A DNA stretch of 64,000 nt. It comes from Micromonospora rosaria (GTDB taxonomy: Bacteria > Actinomycetota > Actinomycetes > Mycobacteriales > Micromonosporaceae). A program made the translations under genes and the position numbers. The DNA is taken from assembly GCF_001567585.1 (NCBI RefSeq), contig NZ_LRQV01000009.1, forward strand, positions 32,261 to 96,260, in the 5' to 3' direction. A model generated the notes under the pieces. The model was given only the letters and a program-made list of their open reading frames with translations. It had not been told where the DNA came from and ran no database searches. Below, in pieces: positions 9,901 to 17,283 of this stretch; within the stretch, counting starts at the first letter, position 1, and each line of letters opens with the position of its first letter.

Positions 9901-10015
9901 CCACCAGTGCGGTGGCCTCGGGCCGGTGGCGCGCGGTGTGGGCCACGCGCTGGTGCAGGCCCTCGTCGGCCGGCGTGGACGGTGGCCCGGCGGTCCACCT
10001 GAGGTCTGGCTGCAC
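6935..10015 (-). CDS. nonribosomal peptide synthetase, A-T-C
   Basis: About 1026 residues. An adenylation domain (about 15-520) shows FTSGTTGRPKG, GERLS, NGYGPVEST, YRTGDLG and the late lysine motif PQGKLDE. A carrier domain follows, with the phosphopantetheine serine at 555 (ALGGTSLD). A condensation domain (about 615-1026) has the active HHIAFDG at 734-740. The domain order A-T-C, ending in a C domain with no thioesterase, is uncommon. Aligning pocket positions by eye gives roughly D-A-L-L-M-G-G-V-F, which suggests a hydrophobic or aromatic residue without a firm call. The GTG at 10015 is chosen because GGGAGGGG lies 5 bases upstream; an ATG at 10048 would add 11 residues with a weaker site. 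It diverges from the PKS gene across box cluster B. Confidence 0.93.
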   Translation of the reverse strand: MQPDLRWTAGPPSTPADEGLHQRVAHTARHRPEATALVAGDRRISYAELDRTADAWAAALVAAGVGPGDRVPVLLPRSAELVTALLAVLKTGAAYALLDPAWPAARLAEVTDVLAAPLLVAPAPVTGVGRPVWTPPAGPVTPPPGFRPAQVDGDAPACVFFTSGTTGRPKGVLTPHRATARLFAPGTFATFDERTVVPLAAPVPWDAFSLELWAALYHGGTSVVVTEPYLTAGALREVVSRHGVTTAWLTSSLFNMVVDEDPAAFRGLRQLMIGGERLSPDHVARFLRQHPEVLLLNGYGPVESTVFATTHPITPADCERPDGVPLGRPVPGTGVHVFDGERPCAVGEVGEICVTGDGLALGYLGDPALTAEKFVTLRLGGRLVRAYRTGDLGVRDGDRLLHFRGRADRQVKLRGHRIEPAEIERRLLDLLPVRACRVLVDRPADAEPKLLAWCVPQRAGDRLADARDVLRAALPGYQVPAEVLTVAAFPVTPQGKLDERALLAGYRPEPAGTATGAGDGGHTGTAAVVAEVVAAVLGRPTVPADVPFAALGGTSLDAGRVCARLAARLDRPVPLARLAAHPTVAALAGWLDDNPPPERTGAEPDPGLVPLTPLQLVYLTRHLLDPTDLTSHCLLTWVVAGDLDQAALATAVGAVHARHEPLRAAYLADPRPVAQVVDLAPPPVEALPAQPSVAAAVGALRTLFGTELLIGEADVWRVAVVPAGPVTVLGVVVHHIAFDGWSEAVLARDLAAAYNAARRGSAAPDTPAPPSLARTHRDHLARLADSGLDTHRERRRAELAGVPAIRWPGYPGPADGGEPGLIEVPLSPAVVAGVDAQARAAGVSRFVVLLRHHGAALAEVTGERDLAVGVPVAQRHGAGSELAVGCHLTMLCVRLRGAALGDGPTATRAVGEAFGAAFAAQDVPLQDLLRMADLPGGHRPPLFQTLFALQDNAPPTLALDGAEATFVRQPYLDLPLELHTELWPEADGGLRLTVWYRRDAVAGSCARELAKRFEERLHTSSPGGSR

Positions 10016-10088
10016 GTGTTCCCCTCCCGTCTCGCACGTGTCAGGCATCTCGTCCCATCGGCTCGGGCATCGACACCACGCATCAACG

Positions 10089-10135
10089 TTGCCAAGTGTG
10101 CCTCACACGTTGCCAGAGTTTGCCTAATGCGGCAA
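10089..10135. promoter_or_regulatory. TTGCCAA box cluster B (divergent NRPS / PKS)
   Basis: In the 181-base gap between the A-T-C NRPS and the KS-AT-ACP gene, TTGCCAA (10089), GTGCC (10098), TTGCCAG (10110) and TTGCCTA (10120) follow at 9-12 base steps. An inverted GGCAA (10131) closes the array. Its position between the two core biosynthetic units suggests it sets expression of both. Confidence 0.7.
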
Positions 10136-10196
10136 CCTGGAGTGACCGCTGTGCCGAGCGGCGGCCGTACCCCGGACCCGCGTCGAAGGTGAGGAC

Positions 10197-13193
10197 ATGA
10201 GCCGAGACCGATCACTCGACATCGCCGTCACCGGTGTGCACGCCCGCCTGCCCGGCGTGACCGACCTCGACGACTGGTGGGCCGCCACGCTGGCCGGCCG
10301 GGTGCTCACCACCCGCCTCGACCGCGCCGACCTGCTCGCCGCCGGGGTGCCGGCGGCCCTCGTCGACGACCCGGACTACGTGCCGGCGCGGGGTCACCTC
10401 GCCGACGCCGACCGCTTCGACCACACGCTGTTGCGGGTCAGCGCCCGCGACGCCGAGCTGATGGACCCCCAGCACCGGCTGATGCTGGAGACGGCCTGGG
10501 CCGCGCTGGAGGACGCCGGCACCGCCGGCCCCGCCGCCGCCGAGCACACCACCGGCGTGTACGCCTCCGGCAGCGGCAGCGGCTACCTGCGGGCGATGCT
10601 CGCCAACGGGCCCCTGGACCCGCTCACCCTCGACCAGGCGCTGCACGGCACCGAACCGGACTTCGTCGCCAGCCTGATCTCGTACAAGCTCGGCCTGACC
10701 GGGCCGGCGCTGGGCGTGCAGACCGCCTGCTCCTCGTCGCTGGTCGGGGTGCACCTGGCGGTGCAGGCGCTGCTGGCCGGGGAGTGCGACCAGGCCGTCG
10801 TGGTCGCCGCCGGCATCGACTTCCCGCAGGCCGGGCACCTGCACGTACCCGGTGGCATCCAGTCCGTCTCCGGGAACTGCCGGCCGTTCGACGCCGCCGC
10901 CGACGGGGTGGTGGCCGGCTCCGGGGTGGTCGCCGTGGTGCTCCGCCGCCTCGCCGACGCCCTCGACGACGGCCCGGAGCCGTACGGCGTCCTGCTCGGC
11001 ACGGCGGTCAACAACGACGGCGCGGCGAAGGCCGGCTACTACGCGCCCTCGGTGACCGGCCAGGAGGCGGTGATCCGGGCCGCCCTCGCCAGCGCTGACG
11101 TCGGCGGGGAGAGCATCGGCTACCTGGAGGCGCACGCCACCGGCACCCGGGTCGGCGACCCGATCGAGTGGGCCGCCGCCAGCGCCGCCCTCACCACCGC
11201 CGGAGCCCGGCCGGGCCAGGTGGCCGTCGGCGCGCTGAAGGCCGCCATCGGTCACCTCGACTCGGCGTCCGGGCTGGCCGGGCTGGTCCGCGCGCTGTGG
11301 GTGGTACGGGAGGGGGTGGTGCCCCCGGTCGCCGGCTTCACCGCGCTCAACCCGCTGCTGGAGGCCGACGGCTCCCCGCTGTACGTGCCCACCGAGGCGG
11401 CTGCCTGGTCCGGCCCGCAGCCGCGCCGCGCCGGGGTCAGCTCGTTCGGCATCGGCGGCACCAACGCGCACGTGATCGTCGAGCAGCCGCCGGCGGCGCC
11501 GGCCGTACCGCCGCGCCCCGAGCGGGAGCGCCTGGTGGTGCTCTCCGCCGCCGACGGTGCGGCGCTGACCCGTACCGCCGCGCGGCTCGCCGAGCACCTG
11601 CACCGGGCCGGACCGGACCTGGCCGACGTGGCGTACACCCTGGCCGCCGGCCGGGCGGCGCTGCCCGAGCGGCTGGCCGTCACCGGGCGGACCGCCGCCG
11701 AGGTGGCCGACCGGCTCACCGGCGACGCGGGGGCGCTGCGGGGCCGCGCGCCGGTCGACGGGCCCGCCCCGGTGGTGTACCTCCTCCCCGGGCAGGGCAC
11801 CCAGCAGCCGGGCATGGCCGCGCCGCTGGCCGGGGCGCTCCCCGGCTTCGCCGACCACCTCGACGAGTGCCTCGCCGCCTTCGACGCCGAGCTGTCCGCC
11901 CGGCTGCGCCGGGCGCTCCACGACCCCGACGCCCCCGCCGACGAGCTGGCCGCCACCGCCCTCGCCCAGCCGGCGCTCTTCGCCGTCGGGTACGCCGCCG
12001 GCCGGGCGCTGACCGCGCTCGGCGTCGCCCCGGCCGCCCTGGTCGGCCACAGCCTCGGCGAACTCACCGCGGCCTGCCTGGCGGGCACCTTCGGCCTGGC
12101 CGACGCGGCCCGGTTCGTGGCCGCCCGGGGGCGGGCCATGCAGGACTGCCCACCCGGCGCCATGCTCGCCCTCGGCTGCGACCCGGACACCGCCCGCGAC
12201 CTGCTCGCCGAGACCGGCGCGGAGCTGGCGGTGGCGACCGTGAACAGCGCCGACGGCTGCACCGTCGCCGGCGCCGTCGAGGAGGTACGCCGGTTCGCCG
12301 ACCGGCTCGGCGACCGGGTCTTCCACCGGGTGCTGCGGACCAGCCACGCCTTCCACAGCGCCCTGGTCGAGCCGGCCCTGCCGGCCCTGGACCGCGCCCT
12401 GGACGGGGTACGGGCGCACCCGCCGGCCGTGCCGTACGCCAGCAACCTCACCGGCCGGCTGGTCCAGCCCGGGGAACCGGTCGACGCGCGGTCGTACGTG
12501 GCGCAGGCCCGCCGGCCGGTCCGGTTCGCCGACGCGCTCGCCGACACGATGGCCCGGCTGCCCGGGTGCGTGGCCGTCGAGGTGGGACCGGGGCGGGTGC
12601 TGACCGGCCTGGCCGAGGCCGCCGGGCTGCCCGCCGTGCCGCTGTGCCCGCTGCGCACCGACCGCCCCGAGGGGGAGGTGCTGGCCGCCCTGGGCACCCT
12701 CTGGACCTGGGGGCAGCCCGTCCCCGCCGGGCTGCTCGGCGGGGCCGACGGGCGGCTGGCGCACCTGCCCGGGTACGCCTTCGGTGGTCGCCGGTGGCTG
12801 GCCCCGGAGGCGACCCCGCCCGCCGCCCGCGCCCCCGCCGATCGTGCTGTCGCCGACCGCGCCGTCAGCGGGCGCGCCGACACCGATCCTGCCGTCGGTG
12901 AGCGTGCCGGGGTCGACCGGCCGCAGCGGTCCGGTGCCGGCGGGCCCGACCCGGCGGTGCTGGTGCCGAAGCTCTGGGCCGAGGTGCTCGGCCACACCGA
13001 CCTGGCCGACGACTCCGACTTCTTCGCCCTCGGCGGGGACTCGCTGCTCATCACGCAGCTCGCCCGCCGCGTCCACGAGGAACTGGGCCTGCGGGTGCCG
13101 CTGCGGGAGATGCTCGCCGGCCGCACCCTGGGCCGCCAGACCGCCGTGGTGCGCGACGCGCTCCGGCGCGACCGCGCCCGGCCCGAATCCTGA
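10197..13193 (+). CDS. type I polyketide synthase, KS-AT-ACP
   Basis: A 998-residue single-module PKS. The ketosynthase (1 to about 430) has Cys178 in TACSSSL, His313 in HATGTR and His353 in IGHLDSASG, so the catalytic triad is complete. The acyltransferase (about 520-830) has GQGTQQPGM, the nucleophile Ser619 in GHSLGE, and HAFH at 717-720, the signature of malonyl-CoA selection. A carrier domain follows with Ser949 in LGGDSLL. No KR, DH, ER or TE is present, so the extension should leave a beta-keto thioester. The AT-ACP linker is an Asp/Arg/Ala-rich low-complexity stretch. The ATG at 10197 follows GTGAGG. It heads a plus-strand unit with the A-T protein, thioesterase and esterase. Confidence 0.95.
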   Translation: MSRDRSLDIAVTGVHARLPGVTDLDDWWAATLAGRVLTTRLDRADLLAAGVPAALVDDPDYVPARGHLADADRFDHTLLRVSARDAELMDPQHRLMLETAWAALEDAGTAGPAAAEHTTGVYASGSGSGYLRAMLANGPLDPLTLDQALHGTEPDFVASLISYKLGLTGPALGVQTACSSSLVGVHLAVQALLAGECDQAVVVAAGIDFPQAGHLHVPGGIQSVSGNCRPFDAAADGVVAGSGVVAVVLRRLADALDDGPEPYGVLLGTAVNNDGAAKAGYYAPSVTGQEAVIRAALASADVGGESIGYLEAHATGTRVGDPIEWAAASAALTTAGARPGQVAVGALKAAIGHLDSASGLAGLVRALWVVREGVVPPVAGFTALNPLLEADGSPLYVPTEAAAWSGPQPRRAGVSSFGIGGTNAHVIVEQPPAAPAVPPRPERERLVVLSAADGAALTRTAARLAEHLHRAGPDLADVAYTLAAGRAALPERLAVTGRTAAEVADRLTGDAGALRGRAPVDGPAPVVYLLPGQGTQQPGMAAPLAGALPGFADHLDECLAAFDAELSARLRRALHDPDAPADELAATALAQPALFAVGYAAGRALTALGVAPAALVGHSLGELTAACLAGTFGLADAARFVAARGRAMQDCPPGAMLALGCDPDTARDLLAETGAELAVATVNSADGCTVAGAVEEVRRFADRLGDRVFHRVLRTSHAFHSALVEPALPALDRALDGVRAHPPAVPYASNLTGRLVQPGEPVDARSYVAQARRPVRFADALADTMARLPGCVAVEVGPGRVLTGLAEAAGLPAVPLCPLRTDRPEGEVLAALGTLWTWGQPVPAGLLGGADGRLAHLPGYAFGGRRWLAPEATPPAARAPADRAVADRAVSGRADTDPAVGERAGVDRPQRSGAGGPDPAVLVPKLWAEVLGHTDLADDSDFFALGGDSLLITQLARRVHEELGLRVPLREMLAGRTLGRQTAVVRDALRRDRARPES

Positions 13194-13270
13194 CCCTCGG
13201 CCCGCCCACCCGCCCGCCCGACCACGGGCCACCGGCCGCCGGACCATCCGTGACGACGTGAGGAGATGCC

Positions 13271-15322
13271 ATGCGCTCCACCGACCAGCCGGACACCCTG
13301 CGTGCCCCGGCCCTCCCCGACCAGCCGGACACCCTGCGCGCCGCAGCCGTCCCGGAGCATCCGGGCACCGACCCGATCGTCCTCGGGCGGGGCGAGCCGC
13401 TGCCGGAGACCGGCCGGGAGCCGGTGCACGAGGCGGTCGCCCGGTTCGCCGCCGACCGGCCCGACCACCCCGCGCTCCAGACCCACACCGGCCCGGTGAC
13501 CTACCGCGACCTGGACGCCTGGGCCGGGCGGATCGTCGCCGACCTCACCGCCGCCGGGGTCGGGCGCGGGGCCCGGGTGGGTGTCCTCACCGAGCCCTCC
13601 CCGGCGATGGTCGCCGCCGTCGTCGGCATCCTCCGCTGCGGGGCCGCGTACGTGCCGGTCGACGCGAGCTGGCCGGACCGGCGGATCGCCGACGTGCTGA
13701 CCGACGCCCGGGTCGCCGCCGTGGTCACCGGTGACGACGGGGACGCCGCCCGGCTCGGCGCGCCCACCGTCCCCGTTGTACCCGCCGGCACCGCCCCGCC
13801 CGCCGGCACTACCCCGCCCGCCGGCCCGGCCGGGCCGGTCGCGGCCGGTGGTGTCGGCGGGCCGGTCCATGGCGACGACGCGGCGTACCTGATCTACACC
13901 TCGGGCAGCACCGGCGAGCCCAAGGGCGTCCGGGTGAACCACGCCCACCTCGCCGCCGCCACCCTGGCCCGCCGCCTGGTCTACCCCGGTGCCCCGGTCT
14001 TCCTGTTGGTCTCCCCGCTGGCCTTCGACTCCTCGGTGGCCGGGCTGTGGGGCACCCTGACCGCCGGTGGCACCCTGGTCGTCGCCGGCCGCGACGAGGT
14101 ACGCGACGCGGAGCGCCTGGTCGACCTGATCCGCCGGCACGGCGTCACGCAGACGCTCTGCGTCCCGTCGCTGTACGGGGTCCTGCTCGACGCGGCCGAC
14201 CGGGCCGGCGGCGACGCGCTGGCCACCCTGGAGACCGTGGTGGTGGCCGGTGAGCCGCTGCCGCAGCCCCTCGTCGACCGGCACTTCGCCCGCCCCGGGG
14301 CGGGTGCGCTGGTCAACGAGTACGGCCCGACCGAGGCCACCGTCTGGTGCACGTACCACCGGCTGACCGCCCCCGGGCCGGTGTCGATCGGGCGGCCCGT
14401 CCCGGGTACCCGGATCTATCTGCTCGACGACGACGGGCGGCCGGTGCCGATGGGTGACGAGGGGGAGATCCACGTCGGCGGGGCGGGGGTCTCCGCCGGG
14501 TACGTCGGCCGGCCGGACGCCACCGCGCGGGCCTTCCTCCCCGACCCGTTCGTGGCGGACGGTTCCGCGCTGATGTACCGCACCGGCGACCGGGCCCGCT
14601 GGAACCCCGACGGCACCCTGCACTTCGTCGGCCGCCGTGACCACCAGGTCAAGATCCGGGGCCACCGGATCGAGCTGGGCGCGGTCGAGTCGGCGCTGCG
14701 CGCCGTGCCGGGGGTACGCGACGCGGTGGTGGTGCCCGACACCGGGTACGCCACCCTCGTGGGCTTCGTCCAGGCCGACGCCGGCACCGACGCCGAGACG
14801 GTGCGGCGCGACCTGGCCGGGCGGCTGCCCGGGGCGTGGGTGCCCGGCCGGATCCGCCTGCTGGCGCACTTCCCGCTTACCTTCAGCGGCAAGGTGGACC
14901 GGGAGCAGTTGCGCGCCGCCGCCGACGAGCCGGAACCCGGACCGCGACCGGCGGCCCCGGCGGCCCCGGCGGCGACCGGCCCGACCGCCACGGCGGCCGT
15001 GGCGTCGGCCTGGGCCGAGGTCCTCAAGGTCGGTGAGATCCCGGCGGACGCGAACTTCTTCGACCTCGGCGGGCACTCGCTGGCCATGTTCCAGCTCCAG
15101 GACGCCCTGGAACGGCACACCGGGGTCCGGCCGTCCGTGGTGGCGCTCTTCCAGCACCCCACGGTGCAGGCGCAGGCCGACCTGATCGGCAGCGGTGGGA
15201 GCCGGGCCGGACGGGGCCGCCCCGACCGGTCGCAGGCGGTGGCCCGCCGGGCCCAGGCGGTCGCCCGCCGGACGCAGGCCGTCCGGGCCCGCCGCCAGGC
15301 CGCGACCCGGGAGCGTGCCTGA
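13271..15322 (+). CDS. free-standing NRPS loading protein, A-T
   Basis: A 683-residue adenylation-carrier protein without a condensation domain. Core motifs are IYTSGSTGEPKG, SPLAFDSSVAG, NEYGPTEATV, YRTGDRAR and FSGKVDRE. The carrier serine is 603 in DLGGHSLA. By eye the pocket reads about D-S-A-C-V-A-E-V-W, which I cannot assign to an amino acid. The first 35 residues contain a 12-residue tandem duplication (DQPDTLRA). The last 30 residues are a basic heptad repeat (QAVARRA) that may act as a docking tail. ATG at 13271 after AGGAG. Its likely role is to load a starter amino acid and hand it to the KS-AT-ACP protein. The stop overlaps the start of the thioesterase gene. Confidence 0.92.
   Translation: MRSTDQPDTLRAPALPDQPDTLRAAAVPEHPGTDPIVLGRGEPLPETGREPVHEAVARFAADRPDHPALQTHTGPVTYRDLDAWAGRIVADLTAAGVGRGARVGVLTEPSPAMVAAVVGILRCGAAYVPVDASWPDRRIADVLTDARVAAVVTGDDGDAARLGAPTVPVVPAGTAPPAGTTPPAGPAGPVAAGGVGGPVHGDDAAYLIYTSGSTGEPKGVRVNHAHLAAATLARRLVYPGAPVFLLVSPLAFDSSVAGLWGTLTAGGTLVVAGRDEVRDAERLVDLIRRHGVTQTLCVPSLYGVLLDAADRAGGDALATLETVVVAGEPLPQPLVDRHFARPGAGALVNEYGPTEATVWCTYHRLTAPGPVSIGRPVPGTRIYLLDDDGRPVPMGDEGEIHVGGAGVSAGYVGRPDATARAFLPDPFVADGSALMYRTGDRARWNPDGTLHFVGRRDHQVKIRGHRIELGAVESALRAVPGVRDAVVVPDTGYATLVGFVQADAGTDAETVRRDLAGRLPGAWVPGRIRLLAHFPLTFSGKVDREQLRAAADEPEPGPRPAAPAAPAATGPTATAAVASAWAEVLKVGEIPADANFFDLGGHSLAMFQLQDALERHTGVRPSVVALFQHPTVQAQADLIGSGGSRAGRGRPDRSQAVARRAQAVARRTQAVRARRQAATRERA
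13283..13354. repeat. two tandem 36-bp copies in the A-T gene
   Basis: Two near-identical 36-bp units (13283-13318 and 13319-13354) encode a 12-residue duplication in the N-terminal extension, before the adenylation domain proper. Confidence 0.75.
15233..15298 (+). repeat. 21-bp repeats encoding the QAVARRA-like basic tail
   Basis: Three successive 21-bp units encode the heptads QAVARRA, QAVARRT and QAVRARR, followed by a partial fourth. They form the extreme C-terminus of the A-T protein after the carrier domain. A helical, positively charged docking element is inferred. Confidence 0.65.
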
Positions 15323-16047
15323 TGACCGCCGAACGTGACCGCTGGCTGCACCGGGCCGTCGAGTGCCCGGACGCGCACCGGCGGCTGATCGCCTTCCCGC
15401 ACGCGGGCGGCTCCGCCTCGTTCTACCGGGAGTGGGGCCGGCACCTGCCCGGCACCGACGTGCTCGGCGTGCGGTACCCGGGGCGGGCGGAACGGATCGA
15501 CGAGCCGGCCCCGACCGACCTGGTCCGGCTGGGCGGGCAGATCGCCGCCGCGCTGGCCGGGCTGGACGACCTGCCGTTGGTCCTGTTCGGACACAGCATG
15601 GGCGCGGTGGTCGCGCTGGAGACCGCCCGTGCCCTCCAGGCGCGCGGGGTACGGCCGGCGCACCTGGTCGCCTCCGGCTCCCGCGCCGGGCCCCTGCCGC
15701 CCTCCGCGCCGGCCGACGCCGACGGCGACGGCCTCGCCCTGCGCCTGGCCGCCCTGGGCGGGACCGACCCGGAGATGCTGGCCGACCCGTTCTTCCAGGA
15801 GCTGGTCCTGCCCTACATCCGCAGCGACGGCGAGATGTTCCACGGGTACGCGCACCGCACCGAACCGGTGCTGCACTGCCCGATCACCACGATCGTCGGG
15901 GACGTCGACGGCGACGCCGACCGCCGGCCGTGGCCGGAGCTGACCGACGCGGGGTTCCGCGAGCACGTCGTCCCGGGGCACCACTTCTACCTCGTCGACC
16001 GGCCGCCGTACGGACTGTTGACCGACCTGGCGGAGGTGGGCCGATGA
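15322..16047 (+). CDS. type II thioesterase
   Basis: A 241-residue alpha/beta hydrolase of the external (type II) thioesterase family that serves NRPS and PKS assembly lines. It normally removes misprimed or stalled acyl groups from carrier domains. The start FPHAGGSAS, the nucleophile serine in FGHSMGA and the late histidine in PGHHFYL form the expected triad region. Its ATG overlaps the stop of the A-T gene (ATGA), and its own stop overlaps the next start, so it is translationally coupled on both sides. No integrated thioesterase domain exists in the three synthases seen here, so this enzyme could also take part in product release. Confidence 0.92.
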   Translation: MTAERDRWLHRAVECPDAHRRLIAFPHAGGSASFYREWGRHLPGTDVLGVRYPGRAERIDEPAPTDLVRLGGQIAAALAGLDDLPLVLFGHSMGAVVALETARALQARGVRPAHLVASGSRAGPLPPSAPADADGDGLALRLAALGGTDPEMLADPFFQELVLPYIRSDGEMFHGYAHRTEPVLHCPITTIVGDVDGDADRRPWPELTDAGFREHVVPGHHFYLVDRPPYGLLTDLAEVGR

Positions 16048-17081
16048 GCGTGCCGACCCGGCCGGCGGAACCCGTACCGGTGCCCCCGGCGACCGGGCAG
16101 GCAGCGCCCCCGCCGGTGGACCACGAGCTGGCCGGGCCGCTGGCGCGGATCCTCGCCGGGCTGCCCGGCCCCCTCGGCCCGGACCTGGTCGCCGACCGGC
16201 GGGCCAGGACGGCGGCGGGCCGCCTCACCGACGACGAGATCCGCCGCGACGGCGCGTTCGACCTGACGGAACTCACCGTGCCCGGCCCGCCGGGCGCGCC
16301 CGACATCCGGCTGCTGGTCTGCCGGCCGACCGGGGTGCCGGGGCCGTACCCGGTCATCTACAACACCCACGGCGGCGGCATGGTCGCCGGCGGCACCCGG
16401 ACCGTCGAACTCGCCGACGAGCTGGACCGCGCGCAGCCGCTCGGCCTGGCCGTGGTGGCGGTGGAGTACCGGCTGGCCCCGGAGCACCCCGACCCCGCGC
16501 CGCGGGAGGACTGCTACGCCGGGCTGCTCTGGACCGCCGAACACGCGGCGGAGCTGGGGCTGGACCCGGAGCGGATCGTGGTCAGCGGGAACAGCGCGGG
16601 CGGCTGCCTGGCCGCCGGGTTGGCGCTGCTGGCCCGGGACCGGGGCGGTCCCCGCCTGCTCGGGCAGATGCTCCAGTGCCCGATGCTCGACGACCGCTGC
16701 GCCGCCCCGTCCCAGACCCAGCTCGCCCGCGCCGGGCTCTGGGACGGCACCTCCAACCGGTACGGCTGGACGGCCCTGCTCGGCGCGCGCCGGGGTACCC
16801 CCGACGTCTCGCCGTACGCCGCCCCGGCAAGGGCCGGGGACCTCGGTGGCCTGCCGCCGGCCTTCATCGACGTCGGGTCGGTGGAGGCGCTGCGGGACGA
16901 GGCGGTCGACTACGCCACCCGGATCTGGCAGGCCGGTGGCGAGGCGGAACTGCACGTCTGGTCCGGTGCCTTCCACAGCTTCGACGAGTGGGTGCCGGAG
17001 GCGGTCGTCTCCCGGACCGCCAAGCGGGCCCGGGAGGACTGGCTGCGCCGCCTGCTGGAGCGCAGCGGCCGACGGCGCTGA
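16044..17081 (+). CDS. HSL-family alpha/beta hydrolase (esterase)
   Basis: A 345-residue hormone-sensitive-lipase-type hydrolase. The oxyanion-hole motif HGGG is in NTHGGGMVAGG, YRLAPEHPDP is typical of the family, the nucleophile serine is in SGNSAGG, and the late histidine is in GAFHSFDEW. The ATG at 16044 overlaps the thioesterase stop. It is the last gene of the PKS unit. It may hydrolyse or transfer an acyl ester during release or maturation of the product, or remove a protecting acyl group; its substrate cannot be read from sequence. A Pro-rich stretch of about 25 residues precedes the catalytic domain. Confidence 0.88.
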   Translation: MSVPTRPAEPVPVPPATGQAAPPPVDHELAGPLARILAGLPGPLGPDLVADRRARTAAGRLTDDEIRRDGAFDLTELTVPGPPGAPDIRLLVCRPTGVPGPYPVIYNTHGGGMVAGGTRTVELADELDRAQPLGLAVVAVEYRLAPEHPDPAPREDCYAGLLWTAEHAAELGLDPERIVVSGNSAGGCLAAGLALLARDRGGPRLLGQMLQCPMLDDRCAAPSQTQLARAGLWDGTSNRYGWTALLGARRGTPDVSPYAAPARAGDLGGLPPAFIDVGSVEALRDEAVDYATRIWQAGGEAELHVWSGAFHSFDEWVPEAVVSRTAKRAREDWLRRLLERSGRRR

Positions 17082-17159
17082 GCGTCGCCGTACCCCAGCG
17101 CGACGCTGTCGCGGCCGGACCGTCCCGGGCGACCGCGCGTGACGCCGCTCGACCAGGGC

Positions 17160-17192
17160 GACCGGCCCCGGGCAGCCCGCCCGGGGCCGGTC
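17160..17192. terminator. bidirectional hairpin terminator
   Basis: A perfect 13-bp GC-rich stem (17160-17172 with 17180-17192) with a 7-base loop lies between the convergent esterase and XRE regulator genes. The 202-base gap also holds an 18-bp direct repeat (17218-17235, 17236-17253) and no gene. Confidence 0.65.
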
Positions 17193-17283
17193 GTCGTGGG
17201 TGACGACCGGCCGGCGCGTGGCCGACTGCCCCGCCGTGGCCGACTGCCCCGCCGTGGGCGGGCAGGGGAGCGGGGTGGGTGGG

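Noticed and set aside
17218..17253. 18-bp direct repeat as an attachment site or CRISPR-like unit
   Set aside because: Only two adjacent copies with no spacer, in a GC-rich terminator gap. Simple slippage is sufficient. No CRISPR array was seen anywhere in the window.
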